From assembly GCA_035079385.1 (NCBI GenBank), contig JAVHKY010000003.1, forward strand, positions 19,813,001 to 19,877,000: 64,000 nucleotides of DNA, written 5' to 3'. Under the pieces are notes generated by a model. It worked only from the letters and a program-made list of their open reading frames with translations, was not told where the DNA came from and searched no databases. Every line of letters begins with the position of its first letter. Within the stretch, counting starts at the first letter, position 1. The DNA comes from Aspidiotus rigidus (Eukaryota > Arthropoda > Insecta > Hemiptera > Diaspididae). Position numbers and translations under genes: made by a program. Positions 46,640 through 58,690 of the stretch are shown here, one piece after another.

Positions 46640-47225
46640 ACCATTCCTATCATACCTACTCTACTCCAGAGATATACCCACACATAGCGTCACAGTAACA
46701 GCCACATTTGCAAATCACACTACAATACTAGCGGTGGACGAGAACTAGGAATTACCGTAGGCTAAACCTAATGGGAAAACGAACTCGAAACTGGAAAATT
46801 AAATTTGCGGAAGTCGATCCAGGTATTAACACGCTATCACACGCTGACAGCCATCACCGAGTGTACCTTAGAAACGAGCTTTTAGTCCAAGCCGATTCGG
46901 CCAAAAATCTACTAAGACTCGAGAAGAACCTGAAAACAGACGTCAAAATGAAAGCAAGGCAAATGAAACATCGAATGCGACAGTTGTACTGCTGGTTAAT
47001 GGGGAGACGGTCGGAGCTAGACGTATGTCGCCACCAAAATAATACTGTAGAAGCTAATTTTGAAGGCCGATCTGGACCTTCTTGTTTCGTTCTGAAGAAA
47101 AGCACCGGTTTTTGCTCGAAACGTCATCTCCCGAAATACAAATAGATGAGTTTCGTTGACACCTCGGAAAGTCCTGTGCACTCTATATGATATACACCTT
47201 GCACGAATAAAATTGATATTGATTC
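46640..47225 (+). other. Retroelement-like 3' segment, unclassified
   Basis: The 124-residue frame at 46771-47145 has no recognised domain. Near its end the DNA reads CTGAAGAAAAGC, a short hairpin, then GCTCGAAACGTC, a motif I associate with the terminal regions of Penelope-like and other retroelements. A tail with AATAAAATTGATATTGATT follows at about 47205. A retroelement 3' end is the best guess. Confidence 0.35.
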
Positions 47226-47282
47226 AAATTACACATGTTGCGCAAAATACCTCAATCAGACATGTAAAGTTTGAGATGACTT

Positions 47283-48500
47283 TTGACATGTTCCATGTCT
47301 TTTCTCTCGCCGGACCCAGATTTTGAAACTCGCGAGTACACCCCCCCTCCCCGTCAAGAGAAATCTCTACTCCGTGGGTGATTCAGAAATTCGCGAGTAC
47401 ACCCCGCGTAATAATAATAAATAATTAATTAATTAATAATTAAATAATTAAATAATTGAATAATTAAATAATTAAATAAATAAATGATTAAATAATTAAT
47501 ATAATTGATAATTAGAAAATCTCTACCTTGGGTGATTCAGAAATTCGCGAGTACACCCCGCGTAATAATAATAAATAAATAATTCAATAATAATTAAATA
47601 ATTAAATAAATAAATAATTAAATAATTAATATAATTAATAATTAGAAAATTTTCTAAGTCCCTCTTCCTATCATATATGGCTGGATAGTCGAAATTTTCC
47701 AAGTCCCGTAGACTTGAATTGTCTCATACCATTCCAATACAACAGCGAAATCGCTCGTTCGCCCCACGAAAGTTGATACCTCAAAATATAGAACGCCCAC
47801 AATTACCTCAAAATATTTCTCATACAAGACTTATACGACGCCAAGATAGGTAAAGGGGTAAACGAATAATATCTCATGAACACTTGACCTAGTACAAGAA
47901 TTAATAATAAATAAATAAATAAATAAATAATATTCAATAATTAAATAATTAAATAATTAAATAATTGTGATGCGCTCCATGAAAAGGGACCACAAGTCGG
48001 CATGGTAAAAGCTCCCTGTGTAAAACTGGCTGTCATGTAAGGTTCATTTTATACGGAGAAAGTTGTTTATAAAGTTTGATTGAAGAATCTTAGAAGTCTA
48101 CGACGGTAGTCTCGCGCGTACACAATCATACACTTGTGTAAGACAGGCCTAATCTGACGACCAATTCTACATGGGGAGCTTTTACCATGCCGACTTGTGG
48201 TCCCTTTTCAAGGAGCGCATCACAATTGAATAATTAAATAATTAAATAAATAAAGGCTGGATAGTCGAAATTTTTCGCAGTCCCCTAGACTTGAAATGTC
48301 ACATACCATTCCAATACAACAGCGAAATCGCTCGTTCGCCCCACGAAAGTTGATACCTCAAAATATAGAACGCCCACAATTACCTCAAAATATTTCTCAT
48401 ACAAGACTTATACGACGCCAAGATAGGTAAAGGGGTAAACGAATAATATCTCACGAACACTTGACCTAGTAGAAGGATTAATAATAAATAAATAAATGAA

Positions 48501-48531
<31 letters not shown>

Positions 48532-49287
48532 ATGATATTAAATAATTAAATAATAAAATAAGAAAATAATAAAATATTTAAATAATTAAATAAATAAATA
48601 ATTAAATAATTAAATAATTAAATAATTGAATAATTAAATAAATAAAGGCTGAATAGTCGAAATTTTTCCAAGTCCCCTAGACTTGAATTGTCTCATACCA
48701 TTCCAATACAACAGCGAGACAGGGGGCGAACGAGCGGAGCGAGTTCGCGCTACCTCGTATTTCTCATAGAAGACTTGAATTTTCTCATACCATTCCAATA
48801 CAACAGCGAGATCGCTCGTTCGCCCCACGAAAGTTGATACCTCAAAATATAGAACACCCACAATTACCTCAAAATATTTCTCATACAAGACTTATACGAC
48901 GGCCAAGATAGGTAAAGGGGTAAACGAATAATATCTCACGAACACTTGACCTAGTACAAGAATTAATAATAAATAAATAAATAAATAAATAATATTAAAT
49001 AATTAAATAATTAAATAAATGAAGGCTGGATAGTCGAAATTTTTCCAAGTCCCCTAGACTTGAATTGTCACATACCATTCCAATACAACAGCGAGTTCGC
49101 GCTACCTCGTATTTCTCATAGAAGAGTTATACGACGCCAAGATAGGTAAAGGGGTAAACGAATAATATCTCACGATCACTTGACCTAGTAGAAGCCTAGA
49201 CTGAAATATTTCAAGATGACTGATAAAATATAAAAGACATGGAACATGATTTTCATTTATTTGGCTATGCCAGAAAATTTTTTTTTT
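47283..49287 (-). mobile_element. Satellite-like element RepA, copy 2 (inverted)
   Basis: This is the reverse complement of 1201-2910 in terminal structure: TTGACATGTTCC at one end and GGCTATGCCAGAAAATTTTT at the other. It has several partial 325-type units (landmark CATACCATTCCAATACAACA at about 47725, 48300, 48695, 48788 and 49070), but they are rearranged rather than in clean tandem. A 257 bp MITE is inserted at 47967-48223. Confidence 0.75.
47967..48223. mobile_element. 257 bp MITE with ~50 bp TIRs
   Basis: The left end GTGATGCGCTCCATGAAAAG and on to TAAAAGCTCCC is the reverse complement of 48174-48223 with few mismatches. Flanking AATT is present on both sides, but the AT repeat context makes a target duplication uncertain. 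It interrupts RepA copy 2. Confidence 0.9.
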
Positions 49288-49744
49288 CCCCCGACGGTAT
49301 CTTTGAACTCGAGTGCAAAACTCATAAAAATTTCAAAACGATGAAGAAAATTCAGATTACGAAGATGCAGAAGAATGGGAGTTTGATTCACTAGAACTGG
49401 AAGTTGAAGAAGAAAATCCAGAAGAAATCAGGGCCCTTGATTTGTATGTTTCACTCCATAGTGACGACATGTCCTCCAAGTGTATGTATGATGGTTGATC
49501 ATAATTACGTAAACTTATAAAATTTTACTACTTCACTGTTTCCTGTTTTCTTCGTCACTCCTTCCTCTAGTATTTTATCATCGACCTGCGCTCTCTCCGA
49601 TTAGAATATTGTCCTCAAAAGTAAGTGGTTTTTGTTTAGACATAATGAGTCTCTCTCTCCGGTTTCTCTTCTGACTGCTATCCTCTTATCCCTCGACCTG
49701 GAATCGAGTCTGATATCCTTTTCTGTCCTGGCGGTTACTTAGAA
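49288..49744. other. Noncoding, short acidic open frame
   Basis: An open stretch at about 49327-49498 reads NDEENSDYEDAEEWEFDS and onward, ending at TGA. It has no ATG, no clear splice acceptor and no family match. It could be the last exon or the tail of an acidic protein, but I do not call it a gene. Confidence 0.3.
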
Positions 49745-50010
49745 TTAACAACGAACTATGTTTGAGCTGGCTCCATTCAGAGTCTGTGCAGACGATTTCG
49801 TCCTCCTACTCTGGGCAGTTTCGAAAATTTCTACATCGTAAATTTAAAATATTATTTCTAGCTTAGAACGTGATTTTCCCGCATAATGGCGCAGATTATT
49901 ATGGTGTCTATGAAACCTGTCCAATTAACCCAATTATTATAAATTTAGGTTTAATTATGCGAAAATTATTCCCCCTTCGAGCGTACGAAAATGTAAATGA
50001 CACCCCGATG
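49745..50010 (-). repeat. Diverged inverted repeat, right copy
   Basis: Partner of 42396-42650 (see there). The frame at 49870-50145 that crosses it is not conserved in the partner. Confidence 0.8.
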
Positions 50011-51654
50011 TTGTATACTGCAAACAAAATAATTAATTTCGCCGCTTCGCTCCGCGGAATAAATGAATTTTCCAATTTGTTAATCAGAAAATCGAGCGAT
50101 CGTGCGAAAACGAGTGCTATTATATATAGTCACCAACTTAGTTAGTGTAATCAGGAAAAGAAAAATACATATACTCTTATAAACCGCAAGCAATACATCG
50201 CATATACGAGAGCCAGTGTTGCAGTAAGGATAATAATCAAAATAATAATGTATAATGAAACAGCGTGAAATCGCATACTGCGTTTATTACGCGCAAAAAA
50301 ATTTTCACGAACTTTGAAGAGCGTAAATAGTTCCCGCTATGACGTCTTTTCGCTATCCCATTTCACACGGGACCCTTCAACTTTTTTCTCTCTCTTTTTC
50401 ACTCCTTAACAAAACAATGGCCAGGTCAGATTGCTCAACTCCCTTACATATCTTACTTCCGAATTCCACCTGGTCCGTTGTCTTCCTTGTTCCGGAATAA
50501 CGCTGTGCGACAGTGACGTTGAGTTTTGTCGTAAACATAATCCCGGCTGACTAGTTTCGTTACGAATATCATCGATCAGATGTTTTCTCACTACTTCGAA
50601 GTCCGTAGTAAGGGCGAAATAATCGTATAGGTAAGTACTTTTACTTCACAGTAAGTACCGCGGTATACGCGCGAAATAATAGAAGGGCGTCCCCCTCGTC
50701 GATATTAGCCTCTAATACGAATAATGCTGCGTGACTTTATTGAAACAGGGTGAAAGAATATTGTCCGATATGAGACAGAAGAAAATAAATTTGCAAACAA
50801 TTTATTAAACAACTATAAAAACTTGGGTATTCTCGAGCGGGCCGAAGTAAAAATTCCCACATTCGTCTTCTCGTACATACTGCACTCCGACGACGTAACC
50901 TCCCTAATGTCTTGGAGGTTTCATTAACATCACCTGCGGTGGCGGCTTATTCAACAATTTCCCATTCGGATTATTTATTTTAAATGGTAAATCCGCATCG
51001 AATACAGAAATAAAAGGAAACGCGGTTAGGGTGGACAGGATGAAATAAAATCAATATCGTTGTATATTTTGTATTAAAATTCGTTTAGAAATGGCTTATT
51101 TTTTCCCCGAAGCTGTTATATACTTCATCAAAATCCTTTTAAAATCACGTTCTTAATTATTTTCATTTTCCTCGGCAGATTTCCATCAACCGCGAAGAGG
51201 AACGAAGTAGGTCACAAAGGGTTTGTCGGTCTACTCTGACGTATTCGTGAATAAAGATATTCTAGTTCCCCTGAACGTTAATATTCGACATTTCGTCATC
51301 AATTTGATGTTAAAAATCGGCGGGACGACTCGATCGCACGGTGTTATCAAACAAAATCGTATCATGTTTGGGATTTTCTGAAAGACAACGAGCAGTCGTA
51401 AGTTTAGGTATCAAAAATAATAAATGTTTGCATAAGTTTCTGATGAATTGATCGACTATAAGTTGCAGAGTTAGCGTATTTTGTCGAGAAAACGGGAAAG
51501 CTCATGAAAATACCACACGTAAAATACAGAACTCTAAATTCTCCACTATAGTAATCGCGGTATGTTTCCAATATAGTTCTAGCGGTTAGTAAAATGATAA
51601 TGCAGAAACTTCTAATAAAATGAAAGTTGGTTAGTGAGAGATAAATTGCGCTAC
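50011..51654. other. Noncoding DNA, no gene recognised
   Basis: CpG-containing, apparently unique sequence. No motif, pair or array was found. Confidence 0.45.
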
Positions 51655-51900
51655 GAAATCAAATTTTCAATAATATCTCGGAAACGAATAGAGATGGAAG
51701 AAAACTACCTCAATTTAAAAATAAGCGTTAAAAAATTTCAGGTAAAAAGTCAGTCGGACGTTTAACAGTAAAGTACACGACAACTCGTGGTAAGCCGGGA
51801 AACGCACGGCGTGCCGTACCGGGCTCAAGCTACGCTACGCTCGCGCGCCATCTCTCATTTACCATACGAGGTTGAGTAGTTGAAGGTTGATGCACCGAAC
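51655..51900 (+). repeat. Dispersed repeat F, plus copy
   Basis: It aligns with the reverse complement of 58420-58690: TACCTCA-TTAAAAATAAGC, GTAAGCCGGGAAACGCAC and AAGCTACGCTACGC blocks. It leads straight into the GTCGAY-rich tract, so the two may be parts of one element. Confidence 0.75.
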
Positions 51901-52009
51901 AACAAATCAAGAGAACATCGTTTTTTCCCCAACTCCTAATAAGTATAAGGCATTATTATAAGAGATTTTTAATTTTCATGTGAGTGTTCAGCCAGAAGAA
52001 GGCCAATAA

Positions 52010-52520
52010 ACCATAATATAGTCCGTCGATTTATGGTCGACAATGAAAATCGACTGGGAGTTTACGACCCTGTATTAGAAGTGTCGACTTCAAACCGACT
52101 CCTCGAAATTTTGTGATGACTTAAGATCAACTGTTACGCTGATTTCAAGTCGATTTGCGATTTTCTGGTAATGTACGCTAGTCGACTTCAAATCGACGTC
52201 TGTAGTCGATTTTGAGTCATGCCTCTCAAAATTTTGAGTAACCTGAATTCTTACGTCGATAAATAATTGAAACTCAGTACTCGTGAAATACAAGCTGGTT
52301 GACTTTGAAGCGAACTAATATGATATCGACATCGATTTTGGGTCGATATCAATCTACCTCAATTTGGACGTCGGCGATGAATCAACGCTAAAGAAGAGAC
52401 GTCGATTTTAGGTCGACTTTCAGTAGATTCGCGGTCGATGTGAGCGGAGCTAATTGTCGATTTTAACTTAGCCTTTGGTCGACATAACGAGTTGATTTGA
52501 CGTCGATGTCCAGGGGGGGA
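52010..52520. repeat. GTCGAY-word-rich tract
   Basis: I count 18 RTCGAY hexamers in about 490 bases, where roughly one would be expected by chance. Words such as GTCGACTTCAAATCGAC and GATTTTAGGTCGAC recur without a fixed period. Similar words appear in the Mutator-like sequence at 37920-38060 and 40560-40940. Confidence 0.8.
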
Positions 52521-53084
52521 ATATGGAGTGAATTTTCCTTGTTTAGTAGAATGAGTTTTCTTCTAAGATTACCTATAAAATAAGAGAGGCTTTCTTTGGT
52601 TCATATGAAGGAACTAGCAAGACGGCGCACCTTTCACGTTGTCACATATTTTTATTTTTAGATATTTCTCCTTTTTCGGAATTCGAATATAATATATTAT
52701 TTTTTTCATTTAATCATATGCATTTTTTGATATCTGTGTCATCTAAATTTTCAAAATACATTTTTTCATATTGCCTATCACTTTTAACAAAACAGAAGTA
52801 AGAAATTATGAATAAATTATTGGTGAAGAAAATTTCTATAGAAAACATATGAACAGGAATTATTTTTAATAACCTCGGTAAGTTATCTAGATGATATCAT
52901 GTATTTCTACTCTGGACATTAAAAAAGAAAAAAAAGTAGAAATTCTCCAGATGACTTTTCTTTGGACCTGTATTCAAAATTCTTATGCAAACACAAAGTA
53001 CTCATAGCTACTTTTAATCCTGTTATTTAGGAAATTGGGTAAGGTACATGAAACAAAGGGAGTAACTCACGAGTTTAATATTAT
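52521..53084. other. Noncoding DNA, no gene recognised
   Basis: AT-rich sequence without recognisable structure. Confidence 0.4.
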
Positions 53085-53480
53085 TTGGAATTTCTTAGTT
53101 ATAGATGCATCATTTTCTTTGTATCTTTTCATCTCGTAGTTCAATTCAATCTGCTTCATTTTCTTTTCAAGCTTTTCTTTGTTCTTAATTTCGTTCAATT
53201 TTACACTCTTTCATTCTTTACTTGTTTTGTTCTTCCATACAACCTTTTTTTTTTTTTATTTCTTTATCGTTTCCCGAGTCTTCCGAATTGTTCTCTTCAT
53301 CAGTACCACAATCTTCCATTTTTCCCTCTCTTCCTACTCTTCTTTTTCAGTTTTCTACATCCATCTCCTCCAATTATCCATACAGTGATAATTTGTTACT
53401 ACAGTCATTCCAATTTTCAGCGATGATTAGTTCTATGACCTCTCTTTTTTACATGTAAATAAAATAACTCCTCCTTCTAT
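53085..53480 (+). other. Pyrimidine-rich tract
   Basis: The plus strand is dominated by T and C for about 400 bases, which is why three overlapping frames stay open. The predicted Phe/Ser/Leu-rich peptides reflect composition, not a membrane protein. Confidence 0.65.
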
Positions 53481-53699
53481 TCTCGAGTTGATCAAGTTGA
53501 GACTTTGAAAATCCCTTCCTTTATTTAGCTTAATTAGAACAAAATGTTTCAAGACCCTCAATACATTCCTTTGGGTCCACCCACCTCCAGCTAACAAAGT
53601 CCTGATTTTTGTAATTCACTTCTATAGGGATTCTTCTGTTAAATCCTGATGATGTTAAGAGTATCTCCATTTTTTTTATGATGTCAACTACATAACCTA

Positions 53700-54135
53700 A
53701 ATCGAGGTTTAATAGGAAACCTGTTCCATAGGGGGAGGGATTTTTGAAAATTTTGGCGTCTCGCCATTTGCGTAGAATGATGATTGATATTTCTCCAAGT
53801 CCTTTTCCTGTCATATATATCTTGGAAGTTAAAATTCTTCCATGTTCCTCTCTTAAAAAATATAGCTTGAAAGTTGAAATTTTTTAAAGTTATCCACTTG
53901 TCATAATTGCATAGATCGATGTACAAAATGCGTTTTCAATTTCAACTTCTCTGATGGTTCAATTTTTTCCAAGTTCCTCTTCTGTCATATACAGCTCGAT
54001 TCCCAATATTAAAAATGTATTCAAATCTGACTCCTTTGATATTGAAAATTTTTCCTGTCCCTTATCTATCATAATAAAGCTCAAAAGTCTCAATTTTTCC
54101 GAGTCCCTCCTGCTATAGTTGGCTTAATTTTCGAA
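53700..54135 (-). repeat. Repeat E piece and type D minisatellite
   Basis: TAATAGGAAACCTGTTCCAT matches repeat E. From about 53790 on, units TCCAAGTCC-TTTCCTGTCAT, ATATA-CTTGGAAGTTAAAAT recur five or six times with a spacing near 55-60 bases. Confidence 0.7.
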
Positions 54136-56225
54136 ATTTTATCAAATCTAATGCCTCTTTTTGGAACCCCTCCAATTCTGAATTCAATTCCTCGTAGAAG
54201 AGGATGTGGGAATTCCTTATTCAACTTTATTAAACACGTGATTGTTTTCTATTACAGCCTTCAATTGAACTTCTTTTGGTTGAATCATAGAAATCTGATT
54301 GGAAGCTTCATTAAAATCCTTACTATCTTATGATATAGACAATCTGAGAATCTATCACCTTTTTTCCTGTCCTACTCTTCAAAATCAACATACTTCCTAC
54401 AAAGTATTTTCTCAGTTGTATCCTCTGACCTGTGTAATCATTTCCAACACAGTTTCCAACTCTCGCAACTACCTGTGTTACTCAGTTCCATTTTCCAAAT
54501 ATTTCAGTTGGTTTTCTACTTTTAAGTTACTTCTTACAATTAAAGTGATTTTTGATACAAAAAGTTGACATTGATAAGGGATCATCATATTTTGGTGACT
54601 ACTATTTTCTATTTTGCCTATTAGCTCTCCTTCATTAGATACTTTCCATCATTATGTGGACATTTAGACGCCATTAGAACATTTTGCCAAATTAATTATC
54701 CTTCAATTTGCGAATCGCTAAATTGTATCGGATAAAATGAGGTATGAAGTGCAAAGAGAAGATTGTTACCGTTATAATATTAGGCTTTAGCTATTTTTTA
54801 GCATAATTGTATTGGGTAAATTAGGTATGTGGTGCAAAGGACAATCGAGTTCTTTCAATTTGCTATTGAATAATTCATTTTCACGCTGATCTTCGTAACA
54901 CATGTGTGTACTGTGTGACGTCATTAAAACTTTTTGTCAAATTCATTTTCTCTCGCTTACGTACGTCCAACAAAGTTGGCTACCTTTTGTCGAGAATTTG
55001 GACATCTATAGTCTGAGGTGTGGTCGCTGGAAGAGGCGAGATAATCGATGTGAGATTGAATCGTTGTTTTCTTCTATTTTGCTAGGCAATTCATTTTACG
55101 CAGATAGATAGATTCGATGCTCGATGTAGAATTTTGAATTTTTTTTTTTTTTCTTCGAATTTGCTAGGTAATTCACTTTACTCTTATATCTATAGTTTAT
55201 ATATACAGTAATAGAATGCACAGATAATAGCTATTTTTTAGCTAAATTGTAATAGGGTATCTCCGTGCTGAAGTATGCAGGGTCGGGTCGATTAATTTTT
55301 AGTATGAAGGAATATAAAATTCAAAAGGGTACAAATTTAAATAGGGTATCCCCCAAATTAGAAAATTATAATATTGGACTTTTATTGGACCTTTTGTCGC
55401 GAAAAAAAAACTTTTTTCAATTCTTGATTATTGATTTTATTGAATATGTATTAAAATTAGAACTTTTATTCTCGATTCTTGATTTTTATTAGACTTGCAT
55501 CAAAATTAATGGACTTTTATTGACTTATTGGACCATTTTTGAAATAGTGAACTTTTATTGGACTTATTGACCTGGTAGACACCCTTTTAAAAAAAACAAT
55601 GCAATGAAAAGAGGTTTCAACTTTTTCAGAGAGGGGGAAAATTTTGGGCGTTTTTCATACTTCATAATCCTCCTCTCTTCTTAAATTAAATCAATTGCAG
55701 TTAGAAATATATAAGTATACAAAATACTAGTAAGTGACGTCGTTTATATTTTGAGGGCAACGTTGTTTTTGATGAAATCATGGCCTGGTGGGGAATTTTT
55801 CTCAGAGGCGTAAGCCCCGTTCTTGGACCAATATAGGCGTATAAGCTATCTAGCTCCAGGGCTCACTCGCTCTGCCAGTCGCTCCCGTTCTTGGATGAAT
55901 ATACGTGCGGTGAACTATAAGTTAGGCTATCTAGATAGATAAGGGGGGATCACCGGGGGGCTCACTCGTTTGCATTAATATAGCCGTAATGCACTGCAAG
56001 TTAAGCTATCTAGTTGACGTAGGCTCACTCAAGGATATCAACATTAGTGACGTCATCATGAATACCTGCGACGCTCTCTCGCTTCTATTCTCGGGATCAC
56101 TCACTTTCCTCATAAGCAACGTTATGAATGCTGATGGCATCATAGGTAGCCATTGTGGACTGTTATGACGTCACTAGCTAATGACGTCATTAGCTTGAGC
56201 TCTCTCTCTTCCTTACTCTCCTATT
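54136..56225. other. Noncoding DNA, TGACGTCA words at the right
   Basis: TGACGTCA occurs at 54916-54923, 56048-56055, 56166-56173 and 56182-56189. A TGCAAAGG-AATCGA-type loose repeat is visible at 54740-55130. No gene is recognised. Confidence 0.4.
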
Positions 56226-56470
56226 TTAACAGGGAACCTGTTTTATCGGGAAGTTTTCGGAAAAAATGCCCGCTGCCCAGCCGACAAAGCCTGGAGCTTG
56301 AAAATTTTTCAAGTCCCCCTCACACCATATATAGCTCGGTGGTCGGTGTGGGTAGCTCGAAAGATAGCCCTTTCGAGTAACTAGATATGCAACGCTTCAT
56401 ACAAATATGCAACGCTTCAAACATATAAGACTCGGAAGGTCCTTCTAAGGTGTTTTAAGTCCCTCTTGTA
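56226..56470 (-). repeat. Repeat E and type D units
   Basis: AACAGGGAACCTGTTTTATC is repeat E in reverse. CTTGAAAATTTTTCAAGTCC and ATATATAGCTCG are type D words. Confidence 0.65.
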
Positions 56471-56544
56471 TCAGGAATAGAAGATGATCAGTCTGATTAG
56501 TTGTATGTGTAAAAATGTCGACACTGGGTAGCAGGCCTCTCCAA

Positions 56545-56723
56545 GTTGGTTTTTCCTACATCCCATCTTGCACTCCCACACCAGGATATGAAGACATTTG
56601 CAAAGTTGACAACTTATATTGGTCACATCGTTGATGGAGACGAAGTACTGATATTAGGGGACTTGAACCTTCAAGAACTAAACACTGTTGACCACAATTA
56701 CCTGTCCTCGAGTAATTAAAGTA
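56545..56723 (+). pseudogene. LINE endonuclease (APE-type) fragment
   Basis: The plus frame reads VFPTSHLALPHQD, then YIGHIVDGDEVLILGDLNLQ, then VDHNYL. GDEVLILGDxN is the signature of the apurinic-like endonuclease that non-LTR retrotransposons of the CR1/jockey type use to nick DNA. Only about 60 codons remain, without the catalytic His block or an RT. The lineage cannot be resolved from this piece. Confidence 0.75.
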
Positions 56724-56927
56724 AAGCGACGTTCTTTGTGACGTGTATTAACAGAAATTGAACACTTTTATTGAAATTAATTGCTTTAAAAAAGAACTAT
56801 TTTTATATTTATAATCAATTATTCGTGAAGGTAGGTTAAATTCAAAGAAATAAAAATCTGGCTCACTTCACACCATCAAATCTTTATTAACTCGATATAT
56901 CAACAGATAACTGTTCTTAATTATGAG

Positions 56928-58324
56928 TAGAGCACGGATTTCTTGGCATTTCTGAAACTGAGTTTTGGCTATTAAAATTCAAAAATTGGCATTATTTGGC
57001 ACGGAAAAAAAATGGCATATATTTATCGGCCCGTCAAGAAAGAAAGAAAGTACGACAAATTTTGAAGCATTCCACGAGAGATAAAAATGATGAACGTGAA
57101 ATCAAAAAATGCCAGGCAAAAAAATTAAATTAACTTCAAGATATTGGAACAAACGACATAATAATAAATCGCAAACGGGAAAATAATTATTCCCCGGCAA
57201 AATTTCAGGTTACCCTACTATTAAATAAATCTCACCCGTTTCACATTCCACGACTAATTAAATATTACAGAGAAAAAAAATTACTTAATTAATTTGTGCT
57301 ACTGCGTCAGTAAGGCACATTTCGCCTTACTTGGCCGTCCTCTTTTTTGTTTCTGTCCCCAAGGGGGTGTTTTATGCTTCTAGCGGCACCTGCACTTCCT
57401 TATTACGAATCTGCATTCCTAGAATGTGTTTGCAGTTTCCATACTTCATAAAATACGGGCAGGAGCACTTGCAAGGATTAGTAGTAAATACCCACACACC
57501 ATAGTTGTACTTACAAAATTTGTCAAATGACCACTTCCTCTTGAGAGTGACGAATTTACGTAAAATTCTCGCAGTGAGAGGGGTTTTCATTGTCGATGAT
57601 GTAGCAGAAATAATTTGACTTAGGTACTCGATCTTTGTGAGGTGATAATAAACATCGAAAACTTTTGTAGGGTGAATCATTTTATGACAGTTTCCCCTTT
57701 GTAAAATATTCAGTGCTACCTTATTTTCATGACGCGTCTAAACATGTTGTTATTGAACTTACATTTCGCGGGCAAAAAATGACGTCGGACAACATTCTCT
57801 GTGACGGGGTACTCTTAATTTGTTACGGGCCAGTATATATTTCCCCAAAAAATCACAAAAATCTTGAGTAAAAGTAAAAGATTGTGTATTAGATTTGACT
57901 TGAAGCTCGTTTGTAAAATTAATAATAAAAGAATAATGAAAATGAAAATCTATAAAAAGCGGGAATTATGTAAAATAATCAAATGCCCCTCGAGGCTTTC
58001 TTGCAAATTCCTGCCTCCCGAGACATGTATCCGAAGTATGTTACAATGTTGCGCGTTACATCTCAAAATATTCGTACTCATCGTGAGAAATGTGTCATTT
58101 TTTTCGTTCTTTTATGCGTACAAGGATTTTTTCGTTGATATTGGTCGTATTTGGCACGTATTTGACATTTTATCCGTTTCTAGTATTTATACCGGTTTTT
58201 GGCATTTTTGGCAAAAAAAAATTTTTCCCTAGCCTCTCCTTATCCTAAAACGTGCTTACCTTTCACTCCCAATCCTCCCGCCCTCATGCAAGGAATCTGA
58301 CAAACGCCAAAAAATCCGTGCTCT
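56928..58324. mobile_element. Mutator-like element, 1.4 kb
   Basis: The ends are inverted: TAGAGCACGGATTTCTTGGC at the left, CGCCAAAAAATCCGTGCTCT at the right. Outside lie AATTATGAG (56919-56927) and AGTTATGAG (58325-58333), a 9 bp duplication with one mismatch; nine bases is the usual Mutator size. Inside, on the minus strand, is a SWIM-finger remnant of the transposase. The rest is decayed. Confidence 0.85.
57372..57680 (-). pseudogene. MULE transposase C-terminus with SWIM finger
   Basis: The 102-residue frame carries NPCKCSCPYFMKYGNCKHIL, which has the CxC...CxH spacing of a SWIM zinc finger. In Mutator transposases this finger follows the DDE core and helps bind DNA. Upstream TARILRKFVTLKRKW may belong to the linker. 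The DDE catalytic region is absent, and the frame ends inside the element. SWIM fingers also occur in other proteins, but the surrounding TIRs and 9 bp duplication make the MULE reading strong. Confidence 0.8.
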
Positions 58325-58419
58325 AGTTATGAGCAACGATTATACAGATTTTTCTTCATTAGGACTATTTTTGATCATTTTAAATCACTTCCTCTAATAG
58401 AATCAATGTTTTCCTGGTG

Positions 58420-58690
58420 GCGGTTCGGTAGGCACATCAATTAATTCAACTTTGTGCCGTAAACGAGTGGAGCGGGCGTAGCATAGCTTAAGCGCCTTAC
58501 ACCACGCGGTACTTCCAACGTGCCTTTCCCGGCTTATCAAGAGTCAGCCTGCACTCTACCAACGTCCGGGGCGTCCAACGAAGAAAATAATAAAAAATGC
58601 TTATTTACGTGCTTATTTTTGAACTGAGGTATTTTTCTCCTATCTCTACGCCTTTTAGAGATATGATTGAAAAACTGATTTTCACCCCCT
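58420..58690 (-). repeat. Dispersed repeat F, minus copy
   Basis: Reverse-complement partner of 51655-51900. It lies about 90 bases outside the Mutator-like element's right duplication. Confidence 0.75.

Noticed and set aside
46771..47145. 124-residue ORF as a host gene
   Set aside because: No domain, a basic low-information composition and a retroelement-like tail just downstream. It is kept only as an unclassified segment.
49327..49498. Acidic open frame as a terminal exon
   Set aside because: No start codon, no convincing splice acceptor and no homologue recognised.
53085..53458. Overlapping ORFs for Phe/Leu-rich membrane peptides
   Set aside because: Three frames are open at once because the strand is pyrimidine rich; this is a composition artefact.
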